64,000 bases of DNA from DAISVY01 sp036826635 (GCA_036826635.1 DAISVY010000001.1:248001-312000); one strand, 5' to 3'. Numbered from the stretch's first letter, positions 16,486 through 25,763 are shown. The notes: generated by a model from the letters alone, not told the origin. Numbers and translations are program-made.

Positions 16486-18024
16486 ATGCTTTCAAAAGTG
16501 ATTTCATCGGCGACACTTGGCGTCGATGCCTACGCGGTGGAAGTTGAGGCTGATATTCAGCAACAACTGCCGGTTTTTATAACGGTTGGTTTGCCGGATG
16601 GTGCCGTGCGCGAATCCAAGGAGCGCGTCACTGCGGCCATAAAGAACTCCGATTTCGTTTTCCCGGCCAAGAAAGTGACTATTAACCTGGCTCCGGCGGA
16701 TATCAGGAAAGAAGGTTCGGCTTTCGATCTGCCCATCGCCGTCGGTATTCTGGCTGCTACCGGTCAGATATTGAGAGATAGATGCGACGAATTCGTTTTG
16801 CTGGGTGAGCTTTCGCTCGACGGTGATCTGCGTCCGGTGCCGGGCGTGTTGCCGATGACAATGAATTTCCGGTCGGACAGCGGCATCAAGGGTATCTTGG
16901 TGCCGAACGAAAACGCCCGCGAAGCCGCTATGGCGGGCACGATCCCGGTTTACCCGGTCAAATCGCTGAAGCAGGCAGTGCATTTTCTGGAAGATGAAAC
17001 CAGTATCAGACCGTATACGATAGATATCAAGTCGGTCTTCGAGGGGGCCCGGATACACGGGCTTGATTTCTGCGATGTCAAGGGGCAGGAGTCGGCCAAG
17101 CGAGCGCTGGAAATTGCCGCTGCCGGCGGACACAATGTTATCATGATCGGGCCGCCCGGTTCCGGGAAAACCATGCTGGCCCGTCGCGTGCCGACCATTT
17201 TGCCCGATATGTCCATTGGCGAAGCGCTTGAGACGACCAAAATACACTCCGTGGCCGGTCGTCTGGCCGCCGATTCCGCCCTTGTGGCAACTCGTCCTTC
17301 TCGTTCTCCGCATCACACTATTTCTTACGCCGGGCTGATCGGGGGCGGTACTATCCCCAAACCGGGAGAGGTGTCATTGGCTCACAACGGTGTGCTTTTT
17401 CTGGATGAATTACCAGAGTTCAAGAAAGATATACTGGAAATGCTTCGGCAACCGATGGAAGACGGTCAGGTGACTATTTCCCGGGCCAGCACCACTCTTA
17501 CTTATCCCGCCCGTTTCATGCTGGTAGCGGCGATGAATCCCTGCCCTTGCGGTTATAACGGCGACCCCAACCACGAATGCAACTGCACTTCCGGCGAGAT
17601 TCAGCGCTATATGTCACGCATCTCAGGGCCGCTTCTGGACCGGATTGATATTCATATTTCGGTACCATCCGTAAAATTCAAAGATCTTTCGTCGGAATCC
17701 CGGGGTGAGGAATCGGTGACTATCCGGCAACGGGTAAATGAGGCCCGGGAGCGACAGTTGATCCGATTCACGGGCGAGGAAAATATCTACTGCAACGCGC
17801 AAATGGAGTCCCGTGACACCCGCAAATACTGCAAGCTGGATGACAAATCTCAGTCTCTGTTGGCTCTGGCTATCAAAAAACAGGGTCTTTCCGCGCGCGC
17901 GTATGATCGTATTCTGAAAGTATCCCGGACTATCGCCGATTTGAACGGTTCCGAAAAAATCCAGATAGGCCATGTGGCCGAAGCTGTGCACTACCGCAGT
18001 CTTGATCGTCATCTCTGGCTGTAA
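16486..18024 (+). CDS. comM: ComM/YifB-family Mg-chelatase-like AAA+ ATPase
   Basis: About 512 residues from ATG 16486 (MLSKVISSATLGVDAYAVEV), the conserved family N-terminus; an in-frame start at 16444 adds an unsupported arginine-rich stretch. N-terminal Lon-like ChlI domain (FDLPIAVGILAATGQ, LGELSLDGDLRPVPGVLP), Walker A GPPGSGKTMLARR, Walker B VLFLDELPEF, MNPCPCGYNGDP zinc-like cysteines, and arginine finger GPLLDRIDIH. ComM is a hexameric helicase that drives branch migration during natural transformation. No other competence gene is beside it, but pilin genes occur at 37-39 kb. Confidence 0.95.
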   Translation: MLSKVISSATLGVDAYAVEVEADIQQQLPVFITVGLPDGAVRESKERVTAAIKNSDFVFPAKKVTINLAPADIRKEGSAFDLPIAVGILAATGQILRDRCDEFVLLGELSLDGDLRPVPGVLPMTMNFRSDSGIKGILVPNENAREAAMAGTIPVYPVKSLKQAVHFLEDETSIRPYTIDIKSVFEGARIHGLDFCDVKGQESAKRALEIAAAGGHNVIMIGPPGSGKTMLARRVPTILPDMSIGEALETTKIHSVAGRLAADSALVATRPSRSPHHTISYAGLIGGGTIPKPGEVSLAHNGVLFLDELPEFKKDILEMLRQPMEDGQVTISRASTTLTYPARFMLVAAMNPCPCGYNGDPNHECNCTSGEIQRYMSRISGPLLDRIDIHISVPSVKFKDLSSESRGEESVTIRQRVNEARERQLIRFTGEENIYCNAQMESRDTRKYCKLDDKSQSLLALAIKKQGLSARAYDRILKVSRTIADLNGSEKIQIGHVAEAVHYRSLDRHLWL

Positions 18025-18065
18025 CTGCCCGATGAAGGGGCTTTACCTGTTCGAGTTCAAGGCGA

Positions 18066-18093
18066 TTGACAAACCGGGTAAAAACCGTACCTT
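18066..18093 (+). promoter_or_regulatory. Possible promoter giving a near-leaderless mRNA
   Basis: TTGACA (18066-18071), 16-base spacer, TACCTT (18088-18093). The start codon of the phosphatase gene is at 18102, so transcription would begin about at the ATG. The -10 box is weak. Confidence 0.45.
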
Positions 18094-18101
18094 GGCCGGG
18101 G

Positions 18102-19853
18102 ATGGACCAGTATATCGAACACACTCGCGCCGAGAAGTTGCTTCTGGAAGCGGCCCGGATATTCAACTCCACGCTGGAGTACGAGGAACTTATGAGACTC
18201 GTGCTCAACCTGGTGATTACGGCGGTTGACGCCGAAGCTGCGCTGGTCTATCGTTTTGACCGCCACCGCCCCGATATGCGTATCCGCTTCATGAGTGCCC
18301 CCGATTTCGATATGAAGTCAATCGTGCGTCGGTCTGGTTCGGGCGTGGTCGGCTGGGTGGTCGAACACCTTGAGCCGGTGATTATTAACGACGTGGGCCG
18401 CGAACCGAGGATGGATTTCTCGCTTGAGGATATAATCGGGATAAAATTCAAGGGGCTGATTTCTCTTCCGCTGGTCGGACGAGGCCAGATGATCGGTGTA
18501 GTGGAAGCGATCAATAAATCGCAGGGCGAGTTCGGACCGGCCGATCTGGACATTTTAACCGGTCTGAATAATCAAATCGCCGTGGCTATCGACAACGCCC
18601 ATTTGTACCGGGAACTCAAGAGGGAAGCCCTGGAGAAAGATTTGTTGTACGAGACCAGCAAAGTTCTTTCCCGAACGCTGAGTCTCGATGAGGTTCTCAA
18701 GTCGATAATGGATTCGCTGAAGCAGGTGGTCAACTATGCTGCCGGCAGCGTTTTCCTGGTCGACGAGGGCGGGGTGGACATTCAGTCGATTTACGCCGTT
18801 GGTTATGATCCCAGTCGGAGAAACAGTCTGCATCTCAAGTGTGGTCAGGGGCTTGTGGGAGTGGTGGCCTCGTCGGGTGAGGCCATGATAGTCCACGATG
18901 TGACCGCCGATGAGCGATATATCGATGCCAATCCGGCGACTCGAAGCGAAATCGTGGTGCCTATCAAGATCGACAACCGGGTGATCGGCGTTATCAATCT
19001 GGAATCGGATCGTCTTAATGCCTATGACGAACACGCCCTGTCGTTGGTGAGTACTTTTGCCACTCAGGCGGGTATTTCTATCGAGCGTGCCCGCATGCAC
19101 GAAAGTTTACTGGAAAACCGCAAGCTTGAAGAGCAACTCAATGTCGCCCGCAATATCCAGCGGACGTTTTTGCCCAAGCATGATCCGGAGGTACCTGGGT
19201 ACGACATTACGGGTCGCAATATCCCATCGGGTCAGGTAGGCGGTGACTACTATGATTTCATTCGCATTGTCGATTATCATACCGGGATTGTCATTGCGGA
19301 TGTTTCGGGCAAAGGGATTCCTGCGGCGCTGATTATGGCCTCTATGCGGGCTTCGCTGATAGCCGAGATACGCAACAATTACTCGATGCGGACCATTGGG
19401 AAAAAAGTGAACGCCCTGCTGTGTGAATCGCTGGAGCCGGGCAATTACGTTACCGGTGTATACGCCGTGCTCGATTCACGTAACCATATTCTTACGTTTT
19501 CCAATTTCGGTCACAATCCGCCCGTTTGGCTGCGAAATAGCGGCGAAGTGGAATATCTTACCGAAGGCGGTCCGGTGCTGGGCGTAACTGAAGCGGCCAG
19601 TTTTGAGGAGCGGGCTTTTATGCTCAACCCCGGGGATCTGGTTGTTTTTTATACCGACGGTGTGACGGAAGTATGGGATAAAGAGGGCCGGGATTTTGGT
19701 TTACCGGGGCTGATTGACGTGATTAAGCGGAATAAGGACGCTTCAGCGGTCGATATTGCCGATGCGATTTATGCTGCTGTGACGAAATTTGCCGCTCCCG
19801 ATCACGTATTCGACGATCTGACAATGATGGTTCTGAAACGTCTGGCCGAATAA
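18102..19853 (+). CDS. GAF-GAF-SpoIIE (PP2C-type) serine phosphatase
   Basis: About 583 residues. Two GAF sensor domains at roughly residues 15-165 and 185-335 (VVGWVVEHLEPVIINDV; GLVGVVASSGEAMIVHDV), a short helical linker (LEEQLNVARNIQRTFLP, typical RsbU-type entry), then a PP2C/SpoIIE domain with metal-binding aspartates in VGGDYYD, IADVSGKG and FYTDGVTE. Such proteins dephosphorylate anti-anti-sigma factors in partner-switching signalling. No anti-sigma partner is in the window. Start set at ATG 18102 because the upstream in-frame TTG is the -35 box of a likely promoter. Confidence 0.9.
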   Translation: MDQYIEHTRAEKLLLEAARIFNSTLEYEELMRLVLNLVITAVDAEAALVYRFDRHRPDMRIRFMSAPDFDMKSIVRRSGSGVVGWVVEHLEPVIINDVGREPRMDFSLEDIIGIKFKGLISLPLVGRGQMIGVVEAINKSQGEFGPADLDILTGLNNQIAVAIDNAHLYRELKREALEKDLLYETSKVLSRTLSLDEVLKSIMDSLKQVVNYAAGSVFLVDEGGVDIQSIYAVGYDPSRRNSLHLKCGQGLVGVVASSGEAMIVHDVTADERYIDANPATRSEIVVPIKIDNRVIGVINLESDRLNAYDEHALSLVSTFATQAGISIERARMHESLLENRKLEEQLNVARNIQRTFLPKHDPEVPGYDITGRNIPSGQVGGDYYDFIRIVDYHTGIVIADVSGKGIPAALIMASMRASLIAEIRNNYSMRTIGKKVNALLCESLEPGNYVTGVYAVLDSRNHILTFSNFGHNPPVWLRNSGEVEYLTEGGPVLGVTEAASFEERAFMLNPGDLVVFYTDGVTEVWDKEGRDFGLPGLIDVIKRNKDASAVDIADAIYAAVTKFAAPDHVFDDLTMMVLKRLAE

Positions 19854-19932
19854 TGACTCTTTTGTCCGCGCCGGGAATTTGTTATATTACCTTTTCGAAA
19901 TCAAAGAAACACTTCCTGCAGGAGATTATGGT

Positions 19933-20940
19933 ATGAGAAAAGCCCTAACTCTTATGTTGCTGCTCGGTTTGCTTGCTGGTCTGCTGATTTTGACCGGTTG
20001 CAGTGACGATGATGATGACGGCAACCCGGTTGGGCCGGGAACCGTGACTGTCACCGCCGTTTCCGCGGCCAGCGCCCCGACCACGGTCGATCACAGTGTC
20101 TGGGGTGGCATCACGGCCACCACTGTTGATATAAGCGGCATTGCACTGGCCAAACAGCGGCTTTCCGCTACCGCCTCGACGGCTTCCAGTATCGATGTTA
20201 AGGCTGCCGTGCACAGCAGTACGCTTTACCTGTGGCTTAACTGGGAGGATGACAGTTTCGACGTCTGGCGGGATCGATTCGTATGTACTGACACCGGGGC
20301 GGAAGGTCCCCCGGTCGATCCGATCCTCTTTCTTCAGGATGAAATCAGCTTCAAAGAGGATGAGTTGCTGGTCCTTTTTGAGATGGATGCCAGCGTGTGG
20401 GATGCCTGGTATTGGCGCGTTCTTACCACCGGGGGCGGGCATCTGGCCGAAGGTATGATGCTGGAATCGGGTGGTTTGGTTGCTGACAGCAGTGACTCGA
20501 ACGTCACGGTGGCTGTTACCAACGCGGTTTCGGACATCATTCCGATTAACATGCAGCCCGACAGCAGCGATGAGGACGATGACGATTATTTGCTCTATAC
20601 GGATGTGGCCGTGTCGCTGAATCGCTATACCCGAGGCTGGGCTATCGATCAGAAGCTGGCCGGTTGGATGGTGGACAGCACGCTGGCCGGAGCCGCCCGG
20701 GCCGACGCCAGAGGCAGCCACTGGGATATCGCCTCGGTTCACGAATACGATGCGGTAGCTCATGAATACACGGTCGTGCTTTCCTGTGCTTTGAACACGG
20801 GTTACGATGATGACATCGTTATGACTTCGGGAGATGAAGTCACGGTTCGCCTCGGTATCAGCAACAATTTTGATTTTCAAATTAGCGGAGGCAGTACCGG
20901 GCAGGGATTTACTGACGAGTTTACACTGAAACTGCCGTGA
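19933..20940 (+). CDS. Lipoprotein with ethylbenzene-dehydrogenase-like heme-binding fold
   Basis: About 335 residues from ATG 19933 (AGGAG eight bases upstream). Lipoprotein signal ending LILTGC, then an acidic spacer (SDDDDDGNP). The body has strand pairs like KAAVHSSTLYLWLNWEDDSFDVWRD, which resemble the EB_dh/DOMON-type beta-sandwich found in the heme-binding gamma subunit of ethylbenzene dehydrogenase and in c-type cytochrome-associated proteins; an axial Met or His is not certain. No redox partner genes adjoin it. Function could equally be simple ligand binding. Confidence 0.6.
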   Translation: MRKALTLMLLLGLLAGLLILTGCSDDDDDGNPVGPGTVTVTAVSAASAPTTVDHSVWGGITATTVDISGIALAKQRLSATASTASSIDVKAAVHSSTLYLWLNWEDDSFDVWRDRFVCTDTGAEGPPVDPILFLQDEISFKEDELLVLFEMDASVWDAWYWRVLTTGGGHLAEGMMLESGGLVADSSDSNVTVAVTNAVSDIIPINMQPDSSDEDDDDYLLYTDVAVSLNRYTRGWAIDQKLAGWMVDSTLAGAARADARGSHWDIASVHEYDAVAHEYTVVLSCALNTGYDDDIVMTSGDEVTVRLGISNNFDFQISGGSTGQGFTDEFTLKLP

Positions 20941-20984
20941 TCCGATTATGATGTTCGTGAGACAATGGTAATGGTAAAGAATCG

Positions 20985-21013
20985 AGGGGTCGGGCAGTGT
21001 CCGACCCCTTTTG
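20985..21013 (+). terminator. Rho-independent terminator
   Basis: GGGGTCGG/CCGACCCC stem with a 7-base loop followed by TTTTGTG, 45 bases after the lipoprotein stop. Confidence 0.85.
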
Positions 21014-21081
21014 TGTTTGCCGGCAGCTTGTCGGCGTTTACGAATAATTGACAGCTACTTTCGCCTGACTATGGAGGAAAT

Positions 21082-22548
21082 ATGGCAGTAAGAACCTATG
21101 AAGAGTACGTGGAGTCGTTGCGCGTCATGCGTCCGAATATCTACAAGTTCGATCAACTCATTCAGGACGTCACCACCCACCCCGCGACCCGACGTACGGT
21201 CGAGGGACACGGCTGGTCGTACCGGGTGGCCGCCGACGAGAAATATCGGGAGATGGTTACCACGAAATCGCACCTTACCGGCGAACCGATCAGTCGCTAT
21301 CTGTCCATTATTCGTGAGCCGGAGGATATGTATGCCAACAGCAAGATGAAGCGGCTTATGTTCCATCTCACCGGAACCTGCACCGGTGGCCGGTGTGCCG
21401 GCTGGACGGCGCTCAACGCTATGTTCTCCACCACCTGGGAGATTGACCAGAACCTCGGTACCGATTATCACCAGCGCCTTCTGAACTGGCTCAAGGATGC
21501 CCAGGCTCGCGATATCACTATGGCCGGAGCCCTTACCGATGCCAAAGGAGATCGGACCAAACCGCCCTCACAGCAGGAAGATAAAGATGTCTTTTTGCAT
21601 GTGGTTGAGAAGCGCGACGACGGGATCGTGGTGCGAGGTGCCAAGGTAATGATATGCGGAGTTGCCGCGGCTAACGAGATTTTTGTCCTGCCCGGATCGG
21701 CCTACCGCGAAGACGACGCCGATTGTGCCGTTTCCTTCGTAATTCCCCGTGATGTCGAGGGGCTGACCATCGTCGAAACCCGACACCCCAGCGATAAGCG
21801 GGATGAGGAGGACGGCTTTGACAATCCGGTTGAACAGGGTGGCATAACTCAGGCCTTTTTGCTGTTCGAGGACGTTTTCGTTCCCAAGGAGCGAGTTTTC
21901 ATGTGCGGCGAGACCAAATATACCCTTATGGCTGTAAGTAACTTTATCATGCCTTATCGGTCGGCTATAGGCGGCTGCGTGGCCGGTCAGGGAGATATCA
22001 AGATCGGGGCGGCTATTCTCACCGCTCGGGCCAATGGTCTGTCATCCAAGGCCTTCCGTGAGAAGATCGTGCAGATGCACATCAACAACGAGACCACTTT
22101 TGGGATGGGGCTGGCGGCGGCGGCCAACGGTCGCAAACATCCCTCGGGGGCCTGGCTGTGTGATCCGTTGCTGGCTAATGTGAACAAGGTTCACGTGGCC
22201 ACTCTGCCGTATCAAAATTCGGTCATTGCCCAGGATATCGCCGGTGGCATAGCCGAAACAGGCTGTATGCCTTCTTATAAGGACTACCAGTCGGCCAAGT
22301 ACGGACACTTGATACAGAAGTATCTCAAGGCCAAGTATTCCGCCGACACTCGCACTCGGGCCGCCCGATTGGTCGAATGGACTACTATCGGCGGTGGAGT
22401 GCCCGGCTGTCTGCACGGCGGAGGCTCGCCCGATGGGGCCAAACTGGTTATAAATGCGGCCGCCAAACTGGAAGACAAAGTAGAAATAGCCCGCCGTCTG
22501 GCCGGTATTACCGAAGAAGTTCCAGACCCGGCGCCGAAGAAGAAATAG
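21082..22548 (+). CDS. 4-hydroxybutyryl-CoA dehydratase / HpaB-family flavoprotein, divergent
   Basis: A 488-residue protein, the length of Clostridium AbfD. It has the family start (RTYEEYVESLRVMRPNIY), GTCTGGRCAGWTALNAM (residues 98-114), LTDAKGDRTKPPSQQ, and GGGVPGCLHGGGSPDGAK near the end. The fold is that of FAD acyl-CoA dehydrogenases. From memory of AbfD, the [4Fe-4S] ligands are C99, C103, H292 and C299, with catalytic Tyr296. Here C299 is present, but 292 is Tyr, 296 is Ile, and the first two Cys are C100 and C105. The true AbfD reaction is therefore doubtful. GGAGGA lies five bases before the ATG. Confidence 0.82.
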   Translation: MAVRTYEEYVESLRVMRPNIYKFDQLIQDVTTHPATRRTVEGHGWSYRVAADEKYREMVTTKSHLTGEPISRYLSIIREPEDMYANSKMKRLMFHLTGTCTGGRCAGWTALNAMFSTTWEIDQNLGTDYHQRLLNWLKDAQARDITMAGALTDAKGDRTKPPSQQEDKDVFLHVVEKRDDGIVVRGAKVMICGVAAANEIFVLPGSAYREDDADCAVSFVIPRDVEGLTIVETRHPSDKRDEEDGFDNPVEQGGITQAFLLFEDVFVPKERVFMCGETKYTLMAVSNFIMPYRSAIGGCVAGQGDIKIGAAILTARANGLSSKAFREKIVQMHINNETTFGMGLAAAANGRKHPSGAWLCDPLLANVNKVHVATLPYQNSVIAQDIAGGIAETGCMPSYKDYQSAKYGHLIQKYLKAKYSADTRTRAARLVEWTTIGGGVPGCLHGGGSPDGAKLVINAAAKLEDKVEIARRLAGITEEVPDPAPKKK

Positions 22549-22569
22549 ACACCTTGGCGAAGGTTACTG

Positions 22570-22611
22570 ACCGGCGCGGGACCAATCGGCCCGCGTCGGT
22601 AATGGATTTTT
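22570..22611 (+). terminator. Rho-independent terminator
   Basis: 11-bp stem ACCGGCGCGGG/CCCGCGTCGGT (one G-U pair), followed by AATGGATTTTTG. Confidence 0.75.
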
Positions 22612-22695
22612 GCCCGGCGATTCCGATATTATCAGTATGGGGGTCGAGAAAGGTGAATTCGGTCGAGTCTTGGTGTTGCAAACTACGATTTCGAC

Positions 22696-22724
22696 TTGAC
22701 CTTGGGGCAATCTGACTGTAACTT
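22696..22724 (+). promoter_or_regulatory. Promoter of the tRNA-Ile2/tRNA-Val unit
   Basis: TTGACC (22696-22701), 17-base spacer, TAACTT (22719-22724). The first tRNA begins about 12 nt after the predicted start. Confidence 0.6.
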
Positions 22725-22742
22725 GGTGGTCTTAACTTTTCT

Positions 22743-22816
22743 GGGCCCTTAGCTCAGTTGGTTAGAGCAGCTGACTCATAATCAGCGGGTCGCAGGTTCG
22801 AGTCCTGCAGGGCCCA
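22743..22816 (+). tRNA. tRNA with CAT anticodon, probably tRNA-Ile2
   Basis: Cloverleaf with acceptor GGGCCCT/AGGGCCC, D arm GCTC...GAGC, anticodon stem GCTGA/TCAGC with loop CTCATAA (CAT), T arm GCAGG-TTCGAGT-CCTGC, discriminator A; CCA not encoded. The acceptor and anticodon-arm sequence resemble tRNA-Ile2 (lysidine-modified, reading AUA) more than elongator tRNA-Met; this assignment is by resemblance only. Confidence 0.88.
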
Positions 22817-22841
22817 ATAAAAGATGAGGGATGCTGTACGT

Positions 22842-22915
22842 GGGCAATTAGCTCAGTTGGTTAGAGCGTTCGGTTCACATCCGAGAGGTCACTGGTTCGA
22901 ATCCAGTATTGCCCA
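22842..22915 (+). tRNA. tRNA-Val (anticodon CAC)
   Basis: Acceptor GGGCAAT/ATTGCCC, D arm GCTC...GAGC, anticodon stem TTCGG/CCGAG with loop TTCACAT (anticodon CAC, reading GUG), T arm ACTGG-TTCGAAT-CCAGT, discriminator A; CCA not encoded. 25 bases after the first tRNA. Confidence 0.95.
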
Positions 22916-23023
22916 TTTTGTGACGCAGGATATGAGAGCCGCGAAACGAGAAATTGTCTACTACTCGGTCGTTTCCACAAGGAACGTCGGTGAGAAACGG
23001 CTGAAAAGAAAAGGAGCATAGAA

Positions 23024-23061
23024 TGCATTTCCCGACAGAAACGGGGAATGCGTTTTTTTTT
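23024..23061 (+). terminator. Terminator of the tRNA unit
   Basis: GCATTTCCCG/CGGGGAATGC stem followed by nine T. It ends just before the next gene's ribosome site. Confidence 0.88.
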
Positions 23062-23096
23062 AAGTTATGAATGACCAGCCCAAGGAGGTCTGTCCA

Positions 23097-23813
23097 GTGC
23101 GCAACGATCTTGAGTTGTTGCTGAAGCTACAGGTTATTGACTACGACCTGGGAGAACTCGAACGGTCCAAAGACTATCTGCCCGATATGATGGAAAACCT
23201 CAATCGTGAAATCGAGGATAGCCGGGCCAAATTGGCTGAGACCAGGGAAAGATTGGCTGAAATCAGGGCCAGTCGTAAGAACATTGATATCGAAATCAAA
23301 TCCAAAGAAGCAGACCTGCAGAAATACCAGCAGCAGATGATGTCAATCAAAACCAACAAAGAGTATGATGCTCTTGTTGCTCAGATTGACGCTCTCAAGG
23401 AACAGATTTCCGATGGTGAGACCAAGCTGCTGGAGAGCATGGAACTTATCGAAAGCCTCGATAAAGAAATCGTTGCTCTCGACGAGAAGCAGGCCCAGAT
23501 CGCCGAGAATAACGAGAAACAGTTGCAGATCCTTCAGGAAAAGATCGATTCCATCGGCGACAAGGTTTCTACCAAAAGAGCGAGCCGCGAGGAGATCATA
23601 AACGCCATTCCCAAGCCGACCCTTTCGACCTACGAGCGGGTACGCCGCGGCCGGGGCGGTCGGGCAGTGGTGGCGGTTAAGAAACGGGCTTGCAGTTCCT
23701 GTTTCAAGGCCCTGACACCGAAGAAGATCCAGGAAATCCGGCGCGGTGATAAAATTCATACTTGCGATTATTGCGGTTGTCTATTGTACTGGGACGATGA
23801 AGAATCTCCGTAA
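23097..23813 (+). CDS. Coiled-coil zinc-ribbon protein (DUF164/CdsZ-like)
   Basis: About 238 residues from GTG 23097, chosen because AAGGAGG lies eight bases upstream; the ATG at 23067 sits against the terminator of the tRNA unit. Residues ~1-170 form a long antiparallel coiled coil (LLLKLQVIDYDLGELERSK, KSKEADLQKYQQQMMSIKTN); the C-terminus has a four-cysteine zinc ribbon (CSSC ... CDYCG). The family is widespread and poorly understood; the chlamydial member CdsZ is a secretion-associated chaperone-like protein. Forty bases separate it from guaB. Confidence 0.85.
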   Translation: MRNDLELLLKLQVIDYDLGELERSKDYLPDMMENLNREIEDSRAKLAETRERLAEIRASRKNIDIEIKSKEADLQKYQQQMMSIKTNKEYDALVAQIDALKEQISDGETKLLESMELIESLDKEIVALDEKQAQIAENNEKQLQILQEKIDSIGDKVSTKRASREEIINAIPKPTLSTYERVRRGRGGRAVVAVKKRACSSCFKALTPKKIQEIRRGDKIHTCDYCGCLLYWDDEESP

Positions 23814-23852
23814 ACCCGGAGACATTTTGATCAATTGCAGCGTCTTGGAGAT

Positions 23853-25319
23853 ATGGACAGGTTTTTTGAAGAGATAGGATTGACTTTCGACGATGTCCTG
23901 CTGGTGCCGGCGCACTCGAAAGTCCTGCCCGCTGAGGTCGATGTGTCCACGGAGATCGGCGGCGGCATAAAACTGAATATCCCTGTTGTGTCGGCCGCTA
24001 TGGATACCGTGACGGAGGCCGATCTGGCTATCGCTCTGGCTCGGCAGGGCGGTATTGGTGTTATTCACAAAAATATGTCTCCCGAGAGACAGGCCGCCGA
24101 GGTGGACAAAGTTAAGCGCTCGGAATCGGGGATGATCGTCGATCCCATAACTTTGTCCCCGGACAAAACCATCGGCGATGCCTTGGCCGTGATGGGGAAG
24201 TATTCCATTTCCGGTATTCCCATAACCGAGCAGGGACGGCTGGTGGGTATTTTGACGAACCGTGATTTGCGCTTCCAGAAAGACACCAGCCTGGTCATTT
24301 CCGAAGTTATGACCAAGGAGAACCTGGTTACGGTTCCCGAGGGTACGGACCTGGATACGGCACAGGACATTTTGCATCGTCACCGTATCGAGAAGTTGTT
24401 GATTGTTGACGACCGGTATCAGCTTAAGGGGCTGATTACGGTCAAGGACATAATGAAGAAGATCCAGTATCCCAACGCCGCCAAGGACGAGCGCGGACGG
24501 CTGCGCGTTGCCGCGGCCGTAGGCGTTGGTGCGGACATGCAGCGCCGGGCCGGGGCTTTGGTGAATGCCGGTGTCGATATGCTGGTTATCGATAGTTCGC
24601 ACGGCCACAGCGAGGGAGTGCTTAAGGCGGTTGCGTTCGCCAAAAAGGAATATGGCAAAGTGCCGATCATGGCGGGCAATGTGGCTACCGCGTCCGGGGC
24701 CAGGGCTCTGGTCGATGCCGGCGCCGACAGTGTTAAGATAGGTATCGGTCCGGGGTCCATTTGTACCACTCGGGTCGTCACCGGTGCCGGGGTGCCGCAG
24801 GTTACGGCTATTATGAACGCGGCCGAGGAATTGGCGGCCGACAGTATTCCGATTATTGCCGACGGCGGCATACGCTATTCCGGGGATATCACCAAATCAC
24901 TGGCCTGCGGAGCTCAGGCGGTTATGATTGGCTCGCTGTTGGCCGGGGTGGAAGAATCACCAGGTGAAACCGTACTTCTGGAAGGCCGCTCGTTCAAGGT
25001 ATATCGTGGCATGGGATCGGTGGGGGCGATGAAGGACGGCAGTTCCGATCGCTATTTCCAGGAGCATACCAGTGTGCCGTCGAAATATGTCCCGGAAGGT
25101 GTCGAGGGCCGGGTGCCGTTCAAGGGCAAGCTGGCCGATTTGGTGTATCAACTTGTCGGTGGTCTTCGGGCCGGTATGGGGCTGTGCGGTGCGGCCGATC
25201 TCAAGGCTTTGCGCAAAGACAGCCGGTTTGTAAGAATTTCCGGGGCGGGCCTGAGCGAATCTCACCCACACTCGGTCCCGATAAGTAAAGAGGCGCCCAA
25301 TTATCGGCGAATGATGTAG
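23853..25319 (+). CDS. guaB: IMP dehydrogenase
   Basis: About 488 residues. The start is ATG 23853 (MDRFFEEIGLTFDDVLLVPA), not the in-frame TTG 18 bases earlier. The TIM barrel is interrupted by two CBS domains (residues ~90-205: VDPITLSPDKTIGDAL, VMTKENLVTVPEGTDLDTA). Catalytic Cys lies in GIGPGSICTTR, the flap in YRGMGSVGAM, and NAD/IMP-binding ADGGIRYSGD. It converts IMP to XMP, the committed step of GMP synthesis; CBS domains allow adenine/guanine nucleotide control. Neighbour of the zinc-ribbon gene and RNase P RNA. Confidence 0.97.
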   Translation: MDRFFEEIGLTFDDVLLVPAHSKVLPAEVDVSTEIGGGIKLNIPVVSAAMDTVTEADLAIALARQGGIGVIHKNMSPERQAAEVDKVKRSESGMIVDPITLSPDKTIGDALAVMGKYSISGIPITEQGRLVGILTNRDLRFQKDTSLVISEVMTKENLVTVPEGTDLDTAQDILHRHRIEKLLIVDDRYQLKGLITVKDIMKKIQYPNAAKDERGRLRVAAAVGVGADMQRRAGALVNAGVDMLVIDSSHGHSEGVLKAVAFAKKEYGKVPIMAGNVATASGARALVDAGADSVKIGIGPGSICTTRVVTGAGVPQVTAIMNAAEELAADSIPIIADGGIRYSGDITKSLACGAQAVMIGSLLAGVEESPGETVLLEGRSFKVYRGMGSVGAMKDGSSDRYFQEHTSVPSKYVPEGVEGRVPFKGKLADLVYQLVGGLRAGMGLCGAADLKALRKDSRFVRISGAGLSESHPHSVPISKEAPNYRRMM

Positions 25320-25363
25320 TCGGCCGGGCACCGTTTGTAACAGAATGCTGTTTTCTATTGTTA

Positions 25364-25369
25364 TATAAT
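25364..25369 (+). promoter_or_regulatory. -10 box of the RNase P RNA promoter
   Basis: TATAAT, 12 bases before the predicted 5' end of rnpB. The matching -35 region (CAGAAT) is poor. Confidence 0.55.
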
Positions 25370-25376
25370 AACGCGA

Positions 25377-25763
25377 GCGAAGGAAAGCAGGAGGAACAGT
25401 CGCGCTTTAAATGTAGATTTAGAGTGAGGAAAGTCCGAGCTCCCAAGAATCAAGACGCCCGGTAACGCCGGGGCGGAGTGATCCGACGGAAAGTGCCACA
25501 GAAACTATACCGCCCCAATGAGGCTGGCCCTCGTTGAGGTAAGGGTGAAAACGCGGTGTAAGAGACCGCGGCTGCGCCCGGAGACGGGTGCGGTGGGTAA
25601 ACCCCGTCTGGAGCAAGGCCAAATAGGGGAAGAGGGGTGGATTCGCCCCGTTATCATTCCCGGGTAGGCCGCAGGAGCATACCGGGTAACCGGATGCCCA
25701 GATAAATGGCTGTTGGTCTCCTTAGCGGAGATTACAGAACTCGGCTTATTTCCTGCTTTCCGG
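25377..25763 (+). ncRNA. rnpB: RNase P RNA, bacterial type A
   Basis: Contains the universally conserved segments: GAGGAAAGTCCGAGCTCC (25426-25443), ACAGAAA near 25498, GGGTAAACCCC and GGAGCAAGGCCAAATAGGG (25593-25632), and AGATAAATGGCTGTT plus ACAGAACTCGGCTTA near the 3' end. P1 forms by GGAAAGCAGGA (25382-25392) with TCCTGCTTTCC (25751-25761). It is the catalytic subunit that matures tRNA 5' ends. recJ starts 25 bases after it; the upstream open frame of recJ runs through this RNA and is not coding there. Confidence 0.96.

Noticed and set aside
22824..23021. A 65-codon open frame over tRNA-Val
   Set aside because: It runs through the tRNA cloverleaf and has no ribosome site; the RNA gene explains the sequence.
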